Part shown: piece by piece, positions 12,141 through 23,680 of the stretch
How the letters are laid out: every line of letters starts with the position of its first letter
Numbering within the stretch: position 1 is the stretch's first letter
DNA from: Ophiura sarsii
Lineage: Eukaryota; Echinodermata; Ophiuroidea; Amphilepidida; Ophiuridae
Length of the DNA: 64,000 bases
Reading direction: 5' to 3'
Assembly (NCBI GenBank): GCA_035610835.1
Contig: CM069445.1
Coordinates: forward strand, 32,600,811-32,664,810
Made by a program: the position numbers and the translations under genes
The notes under the pieces: generated by a model
Databases searched by the model: none
What the model was told of the DNA's origin: nothing
Seen by the model: only the letters and a program-made list of their open reading frames with translations

Positions 12141-12149
12141 CTCGAAGAA

Positions 12150-12190
12150 TCTCGCGAGATTTAAAGAACTAAATTGATTTACGCATGCGT
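12150..12190 (+). promoter_or_regulatory. RPL18A: RPL18A promoter palindromes TCTCGCGAGA and ACGCATGCGT
   Basis: TCTCGCGAGA (12150-12159) is the perfect palindrome known from many ribosomal-protein and housekeeping promoters. ACGCATGCGT (12181-12190) is another palindrome that resembles an NRF1-type site. They lie about 50 and 10 bases upstream of the TOP tract. No TATA box is evident. Function is inferred from position and motif. Confidence 0.6.
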
Positions 12191-12199
12191 ATCGTCGGT

Positions 12200-12227
12200 C
12201 TCTTTTCTCCGCGTGGAAATCCCGATC
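12200..12227 (+). promoter_or_regulatory. RPL18A: RPL18A 5' UTR with terminal oligopyrimidine (TOP) tract
   Basis: CTCTTTTCTCC at 12200-12210 is a canonical TOP sequence starting with C, so transcription probably begins there. The 5' UTR is then under 30 nt. TOP tracts place ribosomal-protein mRNAs under growth-dependent translational control. Confidence 0.7.
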
Positions 12228-12245
12228 ATGAAGGTCCAGGGAAAG
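12228..12245 (+). CDS. RPL18A: RPL18A exon 1
   Basis: Codes MKVQGK and ends AAG/GTGCGT. Start chosen because it lies just after the TOP tract and completes the conserved MKxxGxLxEY N-terminus across the 4.1-kb first intron. Confidence 0.9.
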
Positions 12246-15200
12246 GTGCGTTTTAGAGTCCAATTTTGACGTTTTATATTTACTAAAATAAAAAAGCAAT
12301 TGATTGATATTACTCCCAAAAGTATATATGTACCCATCTTTGTCGTCTATGATTATGAATCATTTTGAAATAAACCTTAAATTGCATAGAAAAAAATACA
12401 CCTCGGTCGACAGATTCAAGCTTACACTTTTTACATGCAATGCATGTTACAATTTACATGGCTTATATTATACAAGTAGTAGCGGGTCAACAGGTTTTCA
12501 GTTTCAGTTTGAACCTCAACAAATTTGATACCATATTAAATCTTATTAAATAATAAACCTACTGTTAAAAAGATGAACACCATACCTTATTATTTGGCCG
12601 AGTTATGTCAATTTAAAGATGTCAATATAGTATGCCGTGTGTCTGTCTGGTCTGGAGATTTTGCGCCACCATCCATGCAGTTTGGGCATGTTCATAAAAT
12701 TTTGAAAATAAAATTATCTCTTTGAAAATGGAATTCTCACGGTCGCGGTTGTTGAATTTGGCGTACTCACTCCCGATAACTGGAGTGAAACTCAGCATGG
12801 AGTGTGTCTGGGGTGCTGGGAAATATGTCTTTTATAAATTATTTTTGACCCGATACATTTAATTTTATTCGAGACACAACTGTAGAACATTATTATTGGT
12901 AATATTTTGAACAAAGAAGCTTTTTATAAGGAGTAAGTTAAGTTTGCAATAAAGTGTGATTTTGTTTACTTCACCCATCACCGTAAAGCAATCTTTCACT
13001 CCAAGGAGTAACTTGGAGCAGCCGTAATTGACCAATCAGGTGCCAGTATTCCATTCTGTGACATCATTGCGACCGTGAGAATAGGTTGGGGCGGACCTAC
13101 GTCATGCCGGTGAAAACAATCAAATGCCGGTGAAAACAAAAACAACTTGCGCAGATCAATCAATTACGGCAAGCGCACATTGCGCCTACTAGGCTACTGC
13201 GAATCAAGTTAGGCATGTTCATAAAATAAAATAATCTCTTTGAAAATGGATTACATGGAAACAAAGTACTTTACAATAATAATAAAAAAGATGGTTCAAC
13301 CTTGTCTGCAGGCTGAATAAAAAAAAGTTATAGCCAAAAGTAGTTTGCCTCATATGCTGAAAACTGGGCAAGTCATGCACATATTAAAACCATTTTAGGT
13401 AATTACGGGTTTACTTTCATGATGTCTAGTTGCTTGTGTGGGGTTATTTAGACATCAGTGAATACACCCTAGCCACATCGCACTACATCGCTGTATTTAA
13501 AAGAGGTAAACATGGAGTTTTCTACATATTTTGGTCAACTTTTTTCCAAAAAAATGTTGCCCTCTATAGTCAATGATATGAACATCCCTAATCAAGTTCG
13601 TAACGCTCAGCGTTGAGTGCGTGCATGGAATGTTTTGCTTTTGAAACACTGGTTGCCAAGCAAATTTGCTAAAAATAACTCAAGGTCCCGTATGTCCGTG
13701 CCATCCTATACATGGAAACAAAATACTTTACAATAAAAAACGATGGTTCAACCATGTCATGCATGTCTGCAGGCTGAATAATAAAAAAGTTATAACCAAA
13801 AGTAGTTTGCCTCATTATTATATTGCTGAAGTGAAAACTGAGCAAGTCATGCCCATTATAAACCATTTTAGGTTAAAAAAAAGGGTTTGCTTTCATGATG
13901 TCTAGTTGCTTGTGCGGGGTTATTTAGACATCAGTGAATACATCTTAGCCACATCGTACTACATCGCTGTATTTGAAAGAGGTAAACATGGAGTTTTCTA
14001 CATATTTTGGCCAACTAATTTTCAAAAAAATGTCGCCCTCTGTAGTCAATGATATGAACATCCCTACCTCTTTTAAATCCAGCGATTTAGTACGAACTGG
14101 GCGTGGAGTATTCACTGATGTCTAAATAACCCCACACAAGCAACTGGACATCATGAAAGTAAACCCTATTTTACCTAAAATGGTTAAAAATGTGCATGAC
14201 ACTTGCCCAGTTTTCAGCAATATGAGGCAAACTACTTTTGGTTATAACTTCTTTTTTTTATTCAGCCTGCAGACAAGATTGAACCATAATTTTTTATTGT
14301 AAAGTACTTTGTTTCCATGTAATCCATTTTCAAAGAGATATTTTTATTTTCAAAATTTTATGAACATGCCTACCCTAGCACAGTTCATTATTCTGAGGCT
14401 AATTAAGGCCTACCAGCAGAAGCTCAAAGTTCAGCCAACAAGAAGTTGAAATCACTCTAAGAGTCGCACATTATATGTTATAAACGCTTAATTTAATATT
14501 CAATGCCATTTAAACTGTAAAAAACTGTATAAAAAAAATCTGAAAAAAACGACTGCGATAATGGCATGCAAAAGAGATGATTTTCCTTTCATTGATCAAA
14601 ATATAATCGATTTCATCGATCAAAAAATATATAATCGATGAACAGACATACAAGAGTAGCAATAGGGTTTAATATAAAGTTTGAATATTCATGTCGAAGT
14701 AAAGTTTGGAATTGTTGCAGAATTTGTGGAGATGTGTATACATATTAAAATTGACCTTCGGCAAAATGAGAATGTAAAATTGTTATTCTCTCAATACATT
14801 TCCGTAAATTTAGACTGAAATAATATGAACGGTAGACCTTCGGCAAAATGGGAATGTAAATTTGTTATTCTCTCAATACATATGGACTAAAATAATACGA
14901 ATAGTAGTAGTAAATCCGGGCCTCTATCGTAGCGGAAGGGGGCGTCCATTTATGGACGTTAATTGCTAGCTTAGATAGCACGCAATGTCCGATTAGGGAC
15001 GAAAAGCGTACCGATGATGATAGGTAGAAAATACATTTTATTTGGTCAAATTGTTGCTAAATCTTTTAGGATCGGTTCGGTTTCTGGAAAAAGAAGAAAA
15101 AAATTATTAGGCCTGAACTTGGATTCATGCCATTTTAACCATTTTTAGCACAAACTCTTTGAGCTTTTTCTGTCAAAAAAGGGTGTTACCTTCAATGTAA

Positions 15201-18200
15201 GGGAGGCAGAGTTAGTCTAGGTTAAAGACTTCGTTGAGGAATTATACTGAATAAAGCTTATAATCCCAGAATGAAGTTTTCACACTAGACTAGTTTCGTG
15301 ATTCCCTTACATGGAGGTAGAACAACAAAAAAGACGCCCAAACCGGCTGTGTTAACTTAACACCAGGATTATCTTTGAAATGCCAGAAATTGAAGAAGCT
15401 TCCCCCACCATGTAAATTGGACTAACTTCATATCAATTTAACAAATTGACAGTTGGTTAAATGATGACTAAATTGCATTCTCAGTCAAGACTTGAAGCTT
15501 GTTCTTCATGTTTGGTGAGGAAAACGCACGTCAGTCTGATAGCTATACCTTTCAGGAAGTAAAACGATATCAGATATATTTGGAAATATTGTGGGTTTAA
15601 TTGTCTCTGGCATGGTTCTTTAACATAAAATATGTAGGTATTAGAATATCGACTAGAAAGTACAAAATATTCAACTTGCCGTCACTTGAAAAAGTGACCA
15701 CTCGAAATGGACATCCTTACCCGCCCCCTACACATTTATTTTTACACTATAGACTAATCAATTGGGCTTGTCATGAAGAAGTTCAGTTCAAAAGCTAAAA
15801 TTAGGAGTACAAAATAATATGTAGGCCTGTTTAACTGGTGTGGGTTTCAAAATAATTAATTTGAATACATGGTTAAGAAGAAGGGTGAGACAGGATTTTG
15901 AATATTGAACAAAAAAGAGGAATTTTCATGCTAAAAGCTCTGAAGTTTTGTCAGTCAAATTGAAGAACTTTGACCCAAGTACTGCAAAGATATTTGAATG
16001 GGGGGAGGAGGGTCCCATACATTTCTTTATGGAATGTCTCGGACAATGGTGATCATAATATTCATGTTTATGGAATCAGTTAGTCAACAGTTTCCCAGGA
16101 AATTAAACCATGATTGACCCGTCTCGATATCTGCAAAAAATTCACACGATAAAGACAAATGAAATGTATTAAGTTTAGTCCATTCAAATTGATTTACAAT
16201 AACATGCTGGCACACCAGGTACAGATCAATACAAAAGTAGTCATCATTTATTTATGAACATGCTTTAGATTCACAGTTCACTTCAATATGTTTAACAACT
16301 AACTATATAATAATAATGCAAATTTGTGAATTGTTTCCATTTCAGCTGAAGGAGTACAATGTGGTGGGGCGTAAGCACCCATCCGACAAGCTCAAGATTC
16401 CGCCACTCTACAAGATGCGGATCTTTGCTGTAGATCATGTGGTGGCCAAATCTCGCTACTGGTACTTCATCAAGAAACTGAAGAAGATCAAGAAGACCGT
16501 GGGTGAAATTGTCCTGTGCCAAGAGGTAAGAGAGATCATCCAAGATGTAATTGGTTAGGCCAAGTAAAAAAACAGAGGATGCAGGCACTTTATTGTTTGT
16601 CTTGCAAAACAGCCGATCTAAGATGGCGGATGCCCCTTTTTCAAAACTGGTATCGCTTTTGCCAACATGGAAAATAAGATTTTTCAACTGTCTGATACTT
16701 GTCGTCTATCGCAGTTTTGCTGTGAAATTCTCCACTTTGCATAGTCATTGAAAAGTTCAATCAATGTCTGATTTGCATCTGGTACTGTACTGTGTATGAC
16801 TATGGCCATAGTACGGTTTAAGATATTTGTGTTAAGTACCATTCAGTACTTGTATGCGCACTCAAACCTAACAATTTGGTACTTTACGATCACAAGCGAT
16901 GACTTCTGATTTTTATTGGAAGTAGATTAATTTTGTAATCGTTCAGAAATTGAAAGCTTCTATTTAGAAATGGCAGATGCGAAGTGTCATGGACTCAAGT
17001 CTCCAAATATGTACAGCGTACGGCTTCAGAAATTTGTGAAATGAAATGTCTCTTTGTTTAATTAATATATAGATTCAAGATTTAGCTTTTCAAACCTCTC
17101 TTGACAGGCCTCTGATGAGTAAGCAGCCTACATGTGGAAGTTACACATTTGGTAATCATAATTTGAATATAATGGGCAGTAAAACCTCATCACTCACCTT
17201 ACACTAATTCTCAAATAGTGCTGGGACAACCGTGTACACAAATGAAGCACCACTCTACATGTGTAGAAAATTCACTACACTAATAAACGAAAGGAAAATC
17301 AACTCGCCTGTTTTTCAGCATTATAAATTGCTACTTTTTTTATAAGATGAGCGTGATGGTTTCTGAGGGAATTGCTCTAATTTTATTTTGTAAGCTATAG
17401 AGAGGAAGGTAACGAAAATGAAAATATGTTTTGCAGACAATATTGTGATCGAATGAGAAGTTGGAAAATCAAAGGATCACATTTTTATGAAGTCGTAAAA
17501 TTCAGCAGTCATGTATGCTGGTTGCCGAAATACTGCTTAAATTGGTTTTTGTAAATTTCATAACCGTGTACATATGTACACAAACGAAACACTGCCCATC
17601 TACACGGAAAGTAAATTACACGCTAACTCACAGCACTATACTGAAATAGTTGGAACAGTTAAAAGCGTACAATGCAAACCAAATTTAATATGGTCTATTA
17701 TTTGTATTAATTCATGTTTCTCAATTTGTGAAATTGTCTTATTTTGCTTCCTTGTCTACAGAGGTTTGAGAGGAGACCGCTGGTCATCAAGAACTATGGT
17801 ATCTGGTTGCGTTATGATTCTCGTAGTGGAACCCACAACATGTACAGGGAGTACAGAGATCTGACACATGCTGGAGCTGTGACACAGTGCTGTAAGTCTT
17901 TTCAAATAAATCAGACCTTCAGAAAAGTTGTTTGAGCTCTGACCTACTCTCTGTGGGGTTTTGACTTGGCTCGTCTACAGGAAGCTTTCCCCCAAAACCA
18001 TGTTTGTTTGACTAATTTCATAACGATACACTTGGCTAAATGATGACTAAATTGCATTCTCAGTCAAGACTTGGAGCTTGTTCTTCATGTTTGGTGTGGA
18101 AAACGCACGTCAGTCTGATAGCTACCTTAGACAGACAGTTCAAAAAGCCATACTTGACACCCTAGGTGTACTGGAAAATCCCAAGTCCCGTGTGCTGGAG

Positions 18201-20265
18201 GTCCGTGGTTCAAATTCAGTGGGGGGGTTGCGGCCATATTTTGGGTCACTTATCTCCGCGAGAAAATAATTCCGAAGAAAAAAAGCCTGGGGGGTTATGG
18301 TTAATGTACAGGTTAGAGAGGAGCAATTGTGAAGAACCTGATCAAATATTCAAATATGTAGCTAGCTAGTGGCCAAACCTTTTGTTAAACAGGTCTTGAC
18401 CAGGAGCTAATTGTTAACTATTTTGACTTAAAAAAAGACTCCTGGTCCTATACTTTACTGTGCAAAGTTTCGAAAACACCATGAGCTAAAACACCATGAG
18501 CCAAAACTTGGCAACCAAAATATTCCTGGGTGCTCACTTTAACAAAAGGCTTGCTAATAGTCTATTTGTCCATCACGAGACAGTGACTTAACAGCGTAAT
18601 TCACTAATTGCAGTCCATAAACGCCCATGCTGACTCGAAGCGCTAGCATATACAATCATGCGTAGAAAGGCGGAAGACACATACACGTGCGTAAATGATG
18701 CGTGTGTATAGTTACGTCACTGTTTCGTGATGGACAAATATACTATAGACTAATGGCTACTCAGCCTCATCTATCTGGGTAAAGGTTAACATTAACAATT
18801 ATATTATATTTATACATTAAACGGATAGGGCATTTCACTTCCTCTGGACAGTGACATACCTCTTAACATGCACAACATTAATGCATGCAGAAGTATTTTC
18901 CATCTGTCTACGCGCGTGTCTGTCCACCAGCGTCTTGCTTGAGTAGACGTGCATGTTTATGTATTGCAATCAGTGAATGACGTAGTGACGTAACTATCAC
19001 TGAAATAGTTTCACTGAATGTCTTCTTTTTTCTATGATATGTATGAATAACTGTTTTCATTACTTAAATCCCCTTTCTCCCTTCAGACCGTGATATGGGT
19101 GCACGTCATCGTGCTCGTGCTCACTCCATACAGATCATCAAGATAGAATCGATCGCAGCTAACAAATGCAGGAGGCCAGCTATCAAACAATTCCATGTAA
19201 GTACAACCATAGATTTAAACAGATTTGGGTATTTGTTATAAACACACATAAATATGAAACATGGAGGATTCCTTACTTAATAACGATACAGTTGGTTAAA
19301 TGATGACTAAATTGCATTCTCAGTCAAGACTTGAAGCTTGTTCTTCATGTTTGGTGAGGAAAACGCACGTCAGTCTGATAGCTATCTTAGACAGTAATAT
19401 GTCTTTGTAAACCTCAAATTTTGAATAACCTGATCAAATTTTGAATAACCTGATCAAATTTCGTATAACCTGATCAAATTTCGTAGGCTGCCGAGTCTGG
19501 GTAGAAGTTGTATGGATTTAAACATATTTAGGTATTTGTTTATAATCAACAACAAAAGATTCATCCCAAATGTAATGTGAACAGTCTTTAAATTTCGCCC
19601 AAGTGCCACAAATTCTTATCTTATGAAGAAAAAAGGGAACGTGGCATTCACTAGGATTACTTTGTGGGAGCTGCACTTACAATGTTAATGTTATTCATGG
19701 CATACTTATGCTGCCCCTTTACCCAAATGAGGTTTAATCCTTGTGAGATAGTGCTTAAATGTATGAGGAAAGGTGTGTGTTTTTCTTGTTCATGAGGATA
19801 GTGCAAAAAGTGCTTCTCGAAACTATCTTTGTGCTCAGATCAACAACATTGCATTTTCAGTCGAGATTGAATATGAGCTTGTTCTGTTTGATTGAAGAAG
19901 CAAAGCACACAACTATCGTAAACCTATTGTCTGATGTAACAAGCTTCAGGGGATTAACAGGTCAAAACCGCCAATCCTATCTAAGCCTGAGGTGTGAGAT
20001 ACCTGGTTAATTTCAGCCCAGAATAGCATTCATGAAATATTATTTAATTGAATTTTAAGGGTTTTACCAGATGGTGAATTATGTAATCCTGGCGTAAAAT
20101 TTACATTTGTTGAAACGCACATGTTATCTCACAACTAACACTACCTATGTTTTGTTTGTTTCTCATCTGCAGAACTCCAAGATCCAGTTCCCCCTGCCTC
20201 ACCAGACTCCGCGTCACTACCGCGCAAGGTTCACCACAGCCAAACCAAAGACCTACTTCAAGTAG
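12228..20265 (+). CDS. RPL18A: 60S ribosomal protein L18a (eL20), complete five-exon gene
   Basis: Exons 12228-12245, 16346-16525, 17762-17891, 19087-19196 and 20173-20265 join in frame to 176 residues, the same length as the human protein. The start [16 protein letters not shown] aligns with the family N-terminus. Hallmarks include [67 protein letters not shown] and a basic C-terminus ending KPKTYFK. All introns obey GT-AG, with phases 0, 0, 1 and 0. The protein is a structural part of the large ribosomal subunit. Introns 1, 3 and 4 host C/D snoRNA candidates, as is common in ribosomal-protein genes. The gene converges on ACAD9. Confidence 0.97.
12686..12731. repeat. R1 family fragment in RPL18A intron 1
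   Basis: Short match to the R1 edge, GGCATGTTCATAAAATTTTG through CTTTGAAAATGGA, with unrelated DNA on both sides. Confidence 0.6.
13213..14372. repeat. R1 triplet: two direct units and one inverted unit (foldback)
   Basis: Units 13213-13592 and 13707-14066 run in one direction. 14066-14372 is the reverse complement and joins directly at the GATATGAACATCCCT end, so the second and third units form a roughly 300-bp-armed hairpin in RPL18A intron 1. Confidence 0.8.
14373..15453. other. RPL18A intron 1, unique part
   Basis: AT-rich DNA with a short local duplication (GACCTTCGGCAAAATG at about 14752 and 14835). No RNA or coding feature recognised before the snoRNA candidate. Confidence 0.5.
15454..15546 (+). 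ncRNA. C/D-box snoRNA candidate, copy 1 (RPL18A intron 1)
   Basis: Box C ATGATGA (15461-15467) and box D CTGA (15536-15539) are closed by a short terminal stem GGTTA/TAGCT (with G-U pairs). C-to-D length is 79 nt, normal for the class. A C'-like TGGTGAG and a D'-like CTTGA lie inside. Nearly identical copies occur in introns 3 and 4. The 9 nt GCACGTCAG ending two bases before box D is complementary to a conserved 28S rRNA segment as I recall it, but the target is not established. Not matched to a named snoRNA. Confidence 0.75.
16346..16525 (+). CDS. RPL18A: RPL18A exon 2
   Basis: 60 codons between TTTCAG and GTAAGA, phase 0 at both ends, from [10 protein letters not shown] to VGEIVLCQE. Confidence 0.97.
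16526..17761. other. RPL18A intron 2
   Basis: 1.2 kb. Two loosely similar stretches share AACCGTGTACA (about 17230 and 17560). No C/D-type snoRNA copy is present, unlike introns 1, 3 and 4. An H/ACA RNA cannot be excluded by eye. Confidence 0.5.
17762..17891 (+). CDS. RPL18A: RPL18A exon 3
   Basis: Follows CTACAG; begins [20 protein letters not shown] and ends in TQC plus one base before GTAAGT (phase 1). Confidence 0.97.
18034..18124 (+). ncRNA. C/D-box snoRNA candidate, copy 2 (RPL18A intron 3)
   Basis: Box C ATGATGA (18040-18046), box D CTGA (18115-18118), terminal stem GGCTA/TAGCT, fully paired apart from one G-U. It differs from copy 1 at a few positions only (for example GACTTGGAGC, GTGTGGAAAA). 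Flanking DNA (GAAGCTTTCCCCC upstream, GACTAATTTCATAAC) also resembles copy 1, so a segment larger than the snoRNA was duplicated. Confidence 0.78.
18558..18752. mobile_element. MITE in RPL18A intron 3
   Basis: TAGTCTATTTGTCCATCACG at the left is mirrored by CGTGATGGACAAATATACTA then TAGACTA at the right, an imperfect terminal repeat of about 30 bp. No coding capacity. Confidence 0.65.
19087..19196 (+). CDS. RPL18A: RPL18A exon 4
   Basis: Follows CCCTTCAG; completes a Tyr codon, then [20 protein letters not shown] and on to IKQFH before GTAAGT. Confidence 0.97.
19294..19385 (+). ncRNA. C/D-box snoRNA candidate, copy 3 (RPL18A intron 4)
   Basis: Box C 19300-19306, box D 19375-19378, stem GGTTA/TAGCT. 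The segment from box C to box D is identical to copy 1 as read. It lies about 95 nt inside the intron from exon 4. Confidence 0.78.
19840..19935 (+). pseudogene. divergent fourth snoRNA copy (RPL18A intron 4)
   Basis: ATTGCATTTTCAGTCGAGA followed by GAGCTTGTTCTG and GCACACAAC aligns with the inner part of copies 1-3. Box C is lost (ATCAACAAC in its place) and the region before the CTGA at 19931-19934 is expanded. Probably a decayed paralogue, or one with a changed guide. Confidence 0.55.
20173..20265 (+). CDS. RPL18A: RPL18A exon 5 and stop
   Basis: Follows CATCTGCAG; begins [20 protein letters not shown] and ends TYFK then TAG at 20263-20265. Confidence 0.97.
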   Translation, partial: NSKIQFPLPHQTPRHYRARFTTAKPKTYFK

Positions 20266-20478
20266 ATGGATTCGCTTTGATACTGAGACTTTTGAATCAC
20301 CAGTTTGCATAATATTCAACTTACAAATAGTTGAAAATAACACTATGGCTCTACTCACTTTTCTAAATTTAGTTTATAAATGAGAAAAAAATATCTCATT
20401 CAAACAAATACAACAGCTTTCCATACAGAACTTGAGTGAAGAAACTGGTGATCCATGTGGGATTGTATAATAGTGGGA

Positions 20479-20484
20479 AATAAA
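20479..20484 (+). terminator. RPL18A: RPL18A poly(A) signal
   Basis: AATAAA 214 nt past the stop codon. Cleavage probably falls within the next 30 nt, giving a short 3' UTR as expected for a ribosomal-protein mRNA. Confidence 0.7.
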
Positions 20485-20499
20485 TAGCCCATGAAACTA

Positions 20500-22256
20500 A
20501 TATCTATGAGTGAGTGTCATTTATTGTATATCTTGTGTTATGGAAATAAGCAATAGGCCCAGGCCTCGAAATAAGACGGACCTCGGGTCAAAAGTTGGTG
20601 AGGACCCGTGATATTTTCCTGTATCCCGATTTAATTCTGGATACAGGCCCTTTTGCAACAAAACAACAATTTCAATGGCTGTTTTCAATGAGATGTAGGT
20701 CTTTTTGAAAAAAATGACTTTGTTTCCTTGAAACATATGATTTTTCCCTATACATTTCTATATCAAACTCATTTTTTGAAAAAATGCACCATAGCCCTTT
20801 TGCAAAATACCTCTTCATATATGGAGAGAGCCCGTGCCATTACCTATTGACTTGTTTAGCACAGATAACGGTAATTTTGGCACATTTGATTTGTGACTTT
20901 GCCTCATTCTCATCCATGTGGCCAAGTCCAGCAATATGTCATCATTGCACATTTGGTATCATTTTAAAGAAGAACACTTCAGCTTTCCATTGATATGCAA
21001 TATAATACAAGAGGGGGTAATAAATAATAAAAATATACTTGATTAAAAAAGGTTTCCTAACTTTGTGTGAGCAGTTTAGAACAAAACGCTATACTTTTGA
21101 CAAAAAAATAAACACCGCCATCTCTCAACATGCAATTTTTAACATTTGCGGCGATCAAAGGTGTGATGAAGTCATAGTAAAACAATGCCCAAATTTGAGC
21201 ACCAATAACCATGATGTCATCGACACCGGGACTTTCGATTGCCATGAACTTAAAAAATTGTATGTTGAGAGAGCAGTATATCGTTTTTGTGACTAGTATG
21301 TTTTGCTCGATATAATTACGCAATTTTGGCTTGATAATTATTTTTCTAACAAATAATGCTCAATGATGGCTTGCGGGACTGCTATTATATTCCAATAGTA
21401 GGAACTGCACTTCCGTATTGACGCTTGGTATGCGATCGTAACAGAAAAAAGTGCTGTACTTTTTGCCCCGTTGACTATAACTCTACTGTTACCACCAGGT
21501 ACATTCAGCTATTAAAAATATGTAAAGGGATTTGTCAGGAATTTTTACAAGCAGGTCATTTGATTATTGTAGTTACGATATGCATTGAATTCAAGTAGAC
21601 GGTCATGAGTCATATTTCCCACATTCTGTTGTGACCTTATAATACCCAAATTCTCAGTAGCATGGTATCAATAGAAATGGTCCAAATTCAAGTTTATCAG
21701 GTAAATAATTTTGCCATTTTCACCTGAAGTCACCAAAATCTCGTTAAGGCAACCGGGAAAAATCCTATATACGGGCAAGCGAACCTCTCGGGTAATGTAG
21801 GTCAGTCGCACGTTTTTTGTTTTTTACTACCAGGCTGTGATCTTTTGCTGCAGTCAGAAACTTGAGTGGGGTGCAACCAAGACACACAACTTGGAGGGGG
21901 GATGACATGTTCCCCAAACTGGCCAGCAAAGAAATTGAGCTCGAAAAAACTGCAAATTCAGCAATTTGCACAACATTTTTCAACAACAAAATGGTCGTTC
22001 TGGCCTGAAGAACATGTGTGGTTTTTTGTGGCCTTAGTGGTGGAGTATGTTAAATTAATTTTAAGGAGTCAAATCTTTGAAAAATAATCAGCAAATACAA
22101 TTTATTTTCATATATAGATGTTTATTGTCCAACTTCATCGGGGCTCATGTAGTACACAATTTCAATCAATATAAATTAATATTAAAATTTGCTGTTCAGT
22201 CACACTTTTGTCCTCTTAATAAACATCAATCTTCAATACTGTAAAATGAGGTTAAC
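20500..22256. other. intergenic stretch downstream of RPL18A
   Basis: No gene recognised. About 21770-21850 repeats the motif GGGCAAGCGAACCTCTCGGG shared with 3450 and, inverted, with 50350. Confidence 0.5.
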
Positions 22257-22535
22257 TAAGGCCAAACAAAGAAGATAGTCTGTCTCAGAAGCCCGCCCGC
22301 ATTGGTATGTGAAATGCGCTACGGCGCGTAGTTTTATGCGCTGAGGCCTAAAAAAACTTTCTTTTTTTGATTTTTAGAGAAAAAAAGTTAAAAAACAGTT
22401 TCTGAAGCTTGGATTAGCAACAAAACTAAAAATTGCATACCTCGTAGCCTATTTTATAATAAAATAAATAAATCGCACAGCACTTAGTCTGTCTCGGAAA
22501 CAAAAATAAGCTATCTTCTTTAATGTTTGGCCTAA
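22257..22535. mobile_element. MITE with TIRs containing GGCCAAACA and GAAGATAG
   Basis: Left end TAAGGCCAAACAAAGAAGAT is mirrored at the right as ATCTTCTTTAATGTTTGGCC followed by TAA, and GTCTGTCTC motifs sit inside both ends. About 279 bp, non-coding. Confidence 0.65.
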
Positions 22536-23303
22536 GAAGACACACAATTTATTGAACATGATTATTATGTTTTTGAGCTCACTTCATTTCTGCTACAAAA
22601 ATTGGTCCAAAACACAAAGAGCTGGTAACTTCTGAAATCAACCAAAGCAACCCACTTCTATAATACTAAATTGAGATGCCATCAAATAACTTCCATTGGT
22701 GTACAGCAGCTGCTATTAGATTCAAATGGGTTTGTTGAAGCCTTTTTTTGGCATCGCCAAAACATGTCGCTATGTTAGTACAGCCATTCTCATTTTAGAG
22801 AAGACATTTTCAGCATCAAGGAAGTGAGGTTTTTCAAACCGTTTTTGACATAATTTAAAGCTGTTTGCTATTAGTCTGGGTATCGGCATGATTATAGTGA
22901 AGCTGTTTTCACTTCTTTTCTTTTGTCTTGAACCCTAATAACCCTATAAGGAGACTTCTTTATTGACACAATAACAAGACTAACAACAAAGTCATAAAAT
23001 GGATGCACTGATGTCAGTATGACTTCACTGAAACTGCCCCCTCCCCCCGGACCTGAATGCCAATCATGACTTCACTAATTCCAACAACAGCTACAAGGAT
23101 GCCAATGAAGGCGTTGCAGACTTCAAACAGACTTCAAAAATGTAAGTGCTGTTTAAAATTAAGTTCAATTGTCTTTATTTTCAATTAAAAGAAAGTTCTT
23201 TCTTTAGCTGATCCTTATTTGAAATTATGAATAAATTAATTTTATTTCATGCACGACTAGCCAATAGTGTCCACCATTCACGTCAATAACTTCCCTGTAT
23301 CGT

Positions 23304-23680
23304 TGAAAAGTGCCACTTTTTCGGAAAACAGAATTTTGGGGAAATTTGACTGTTTTGGGAAAAGTAAACATGGTATTGAAAAGGGAAAACTTTGTGTGGG
23401 TAGCCAAGGTTTTTTTCCTTTTTGTTAATGTTTTAATCTCTCAAAATGCCTAATTGTGTGTGGATTTATTCACACAAACTCGTATAGAATCTTGAAAAGT
23501 GCCACTTTTTTTGAAAACATCATTTTGGGGAAATGAGACTATTTTGGGAAAAGTAATAATAATATTGAAATGGAGAAACCATTCTATGGGTAGCCAAGTA
23601 TTTTTGTTTTTCAGAAGTGTTTCAATCTTTCAAAACGTCTTTTGCGTGTGGAGTTATTCAAACAAACGTGATCAAATTTT
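23304..23680. repeat. tandem dimer, about 188-bp unit
   Basis: TTGAAAAGTGCCACTTTTT begins both units (23304 and 23493). Matching TTTTGGGGAAAT, TTTTGGGAAAAGTA, GGGTAGCCAAG and GTGTGGA motifs follow in the same order. Confidence 0.75.
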
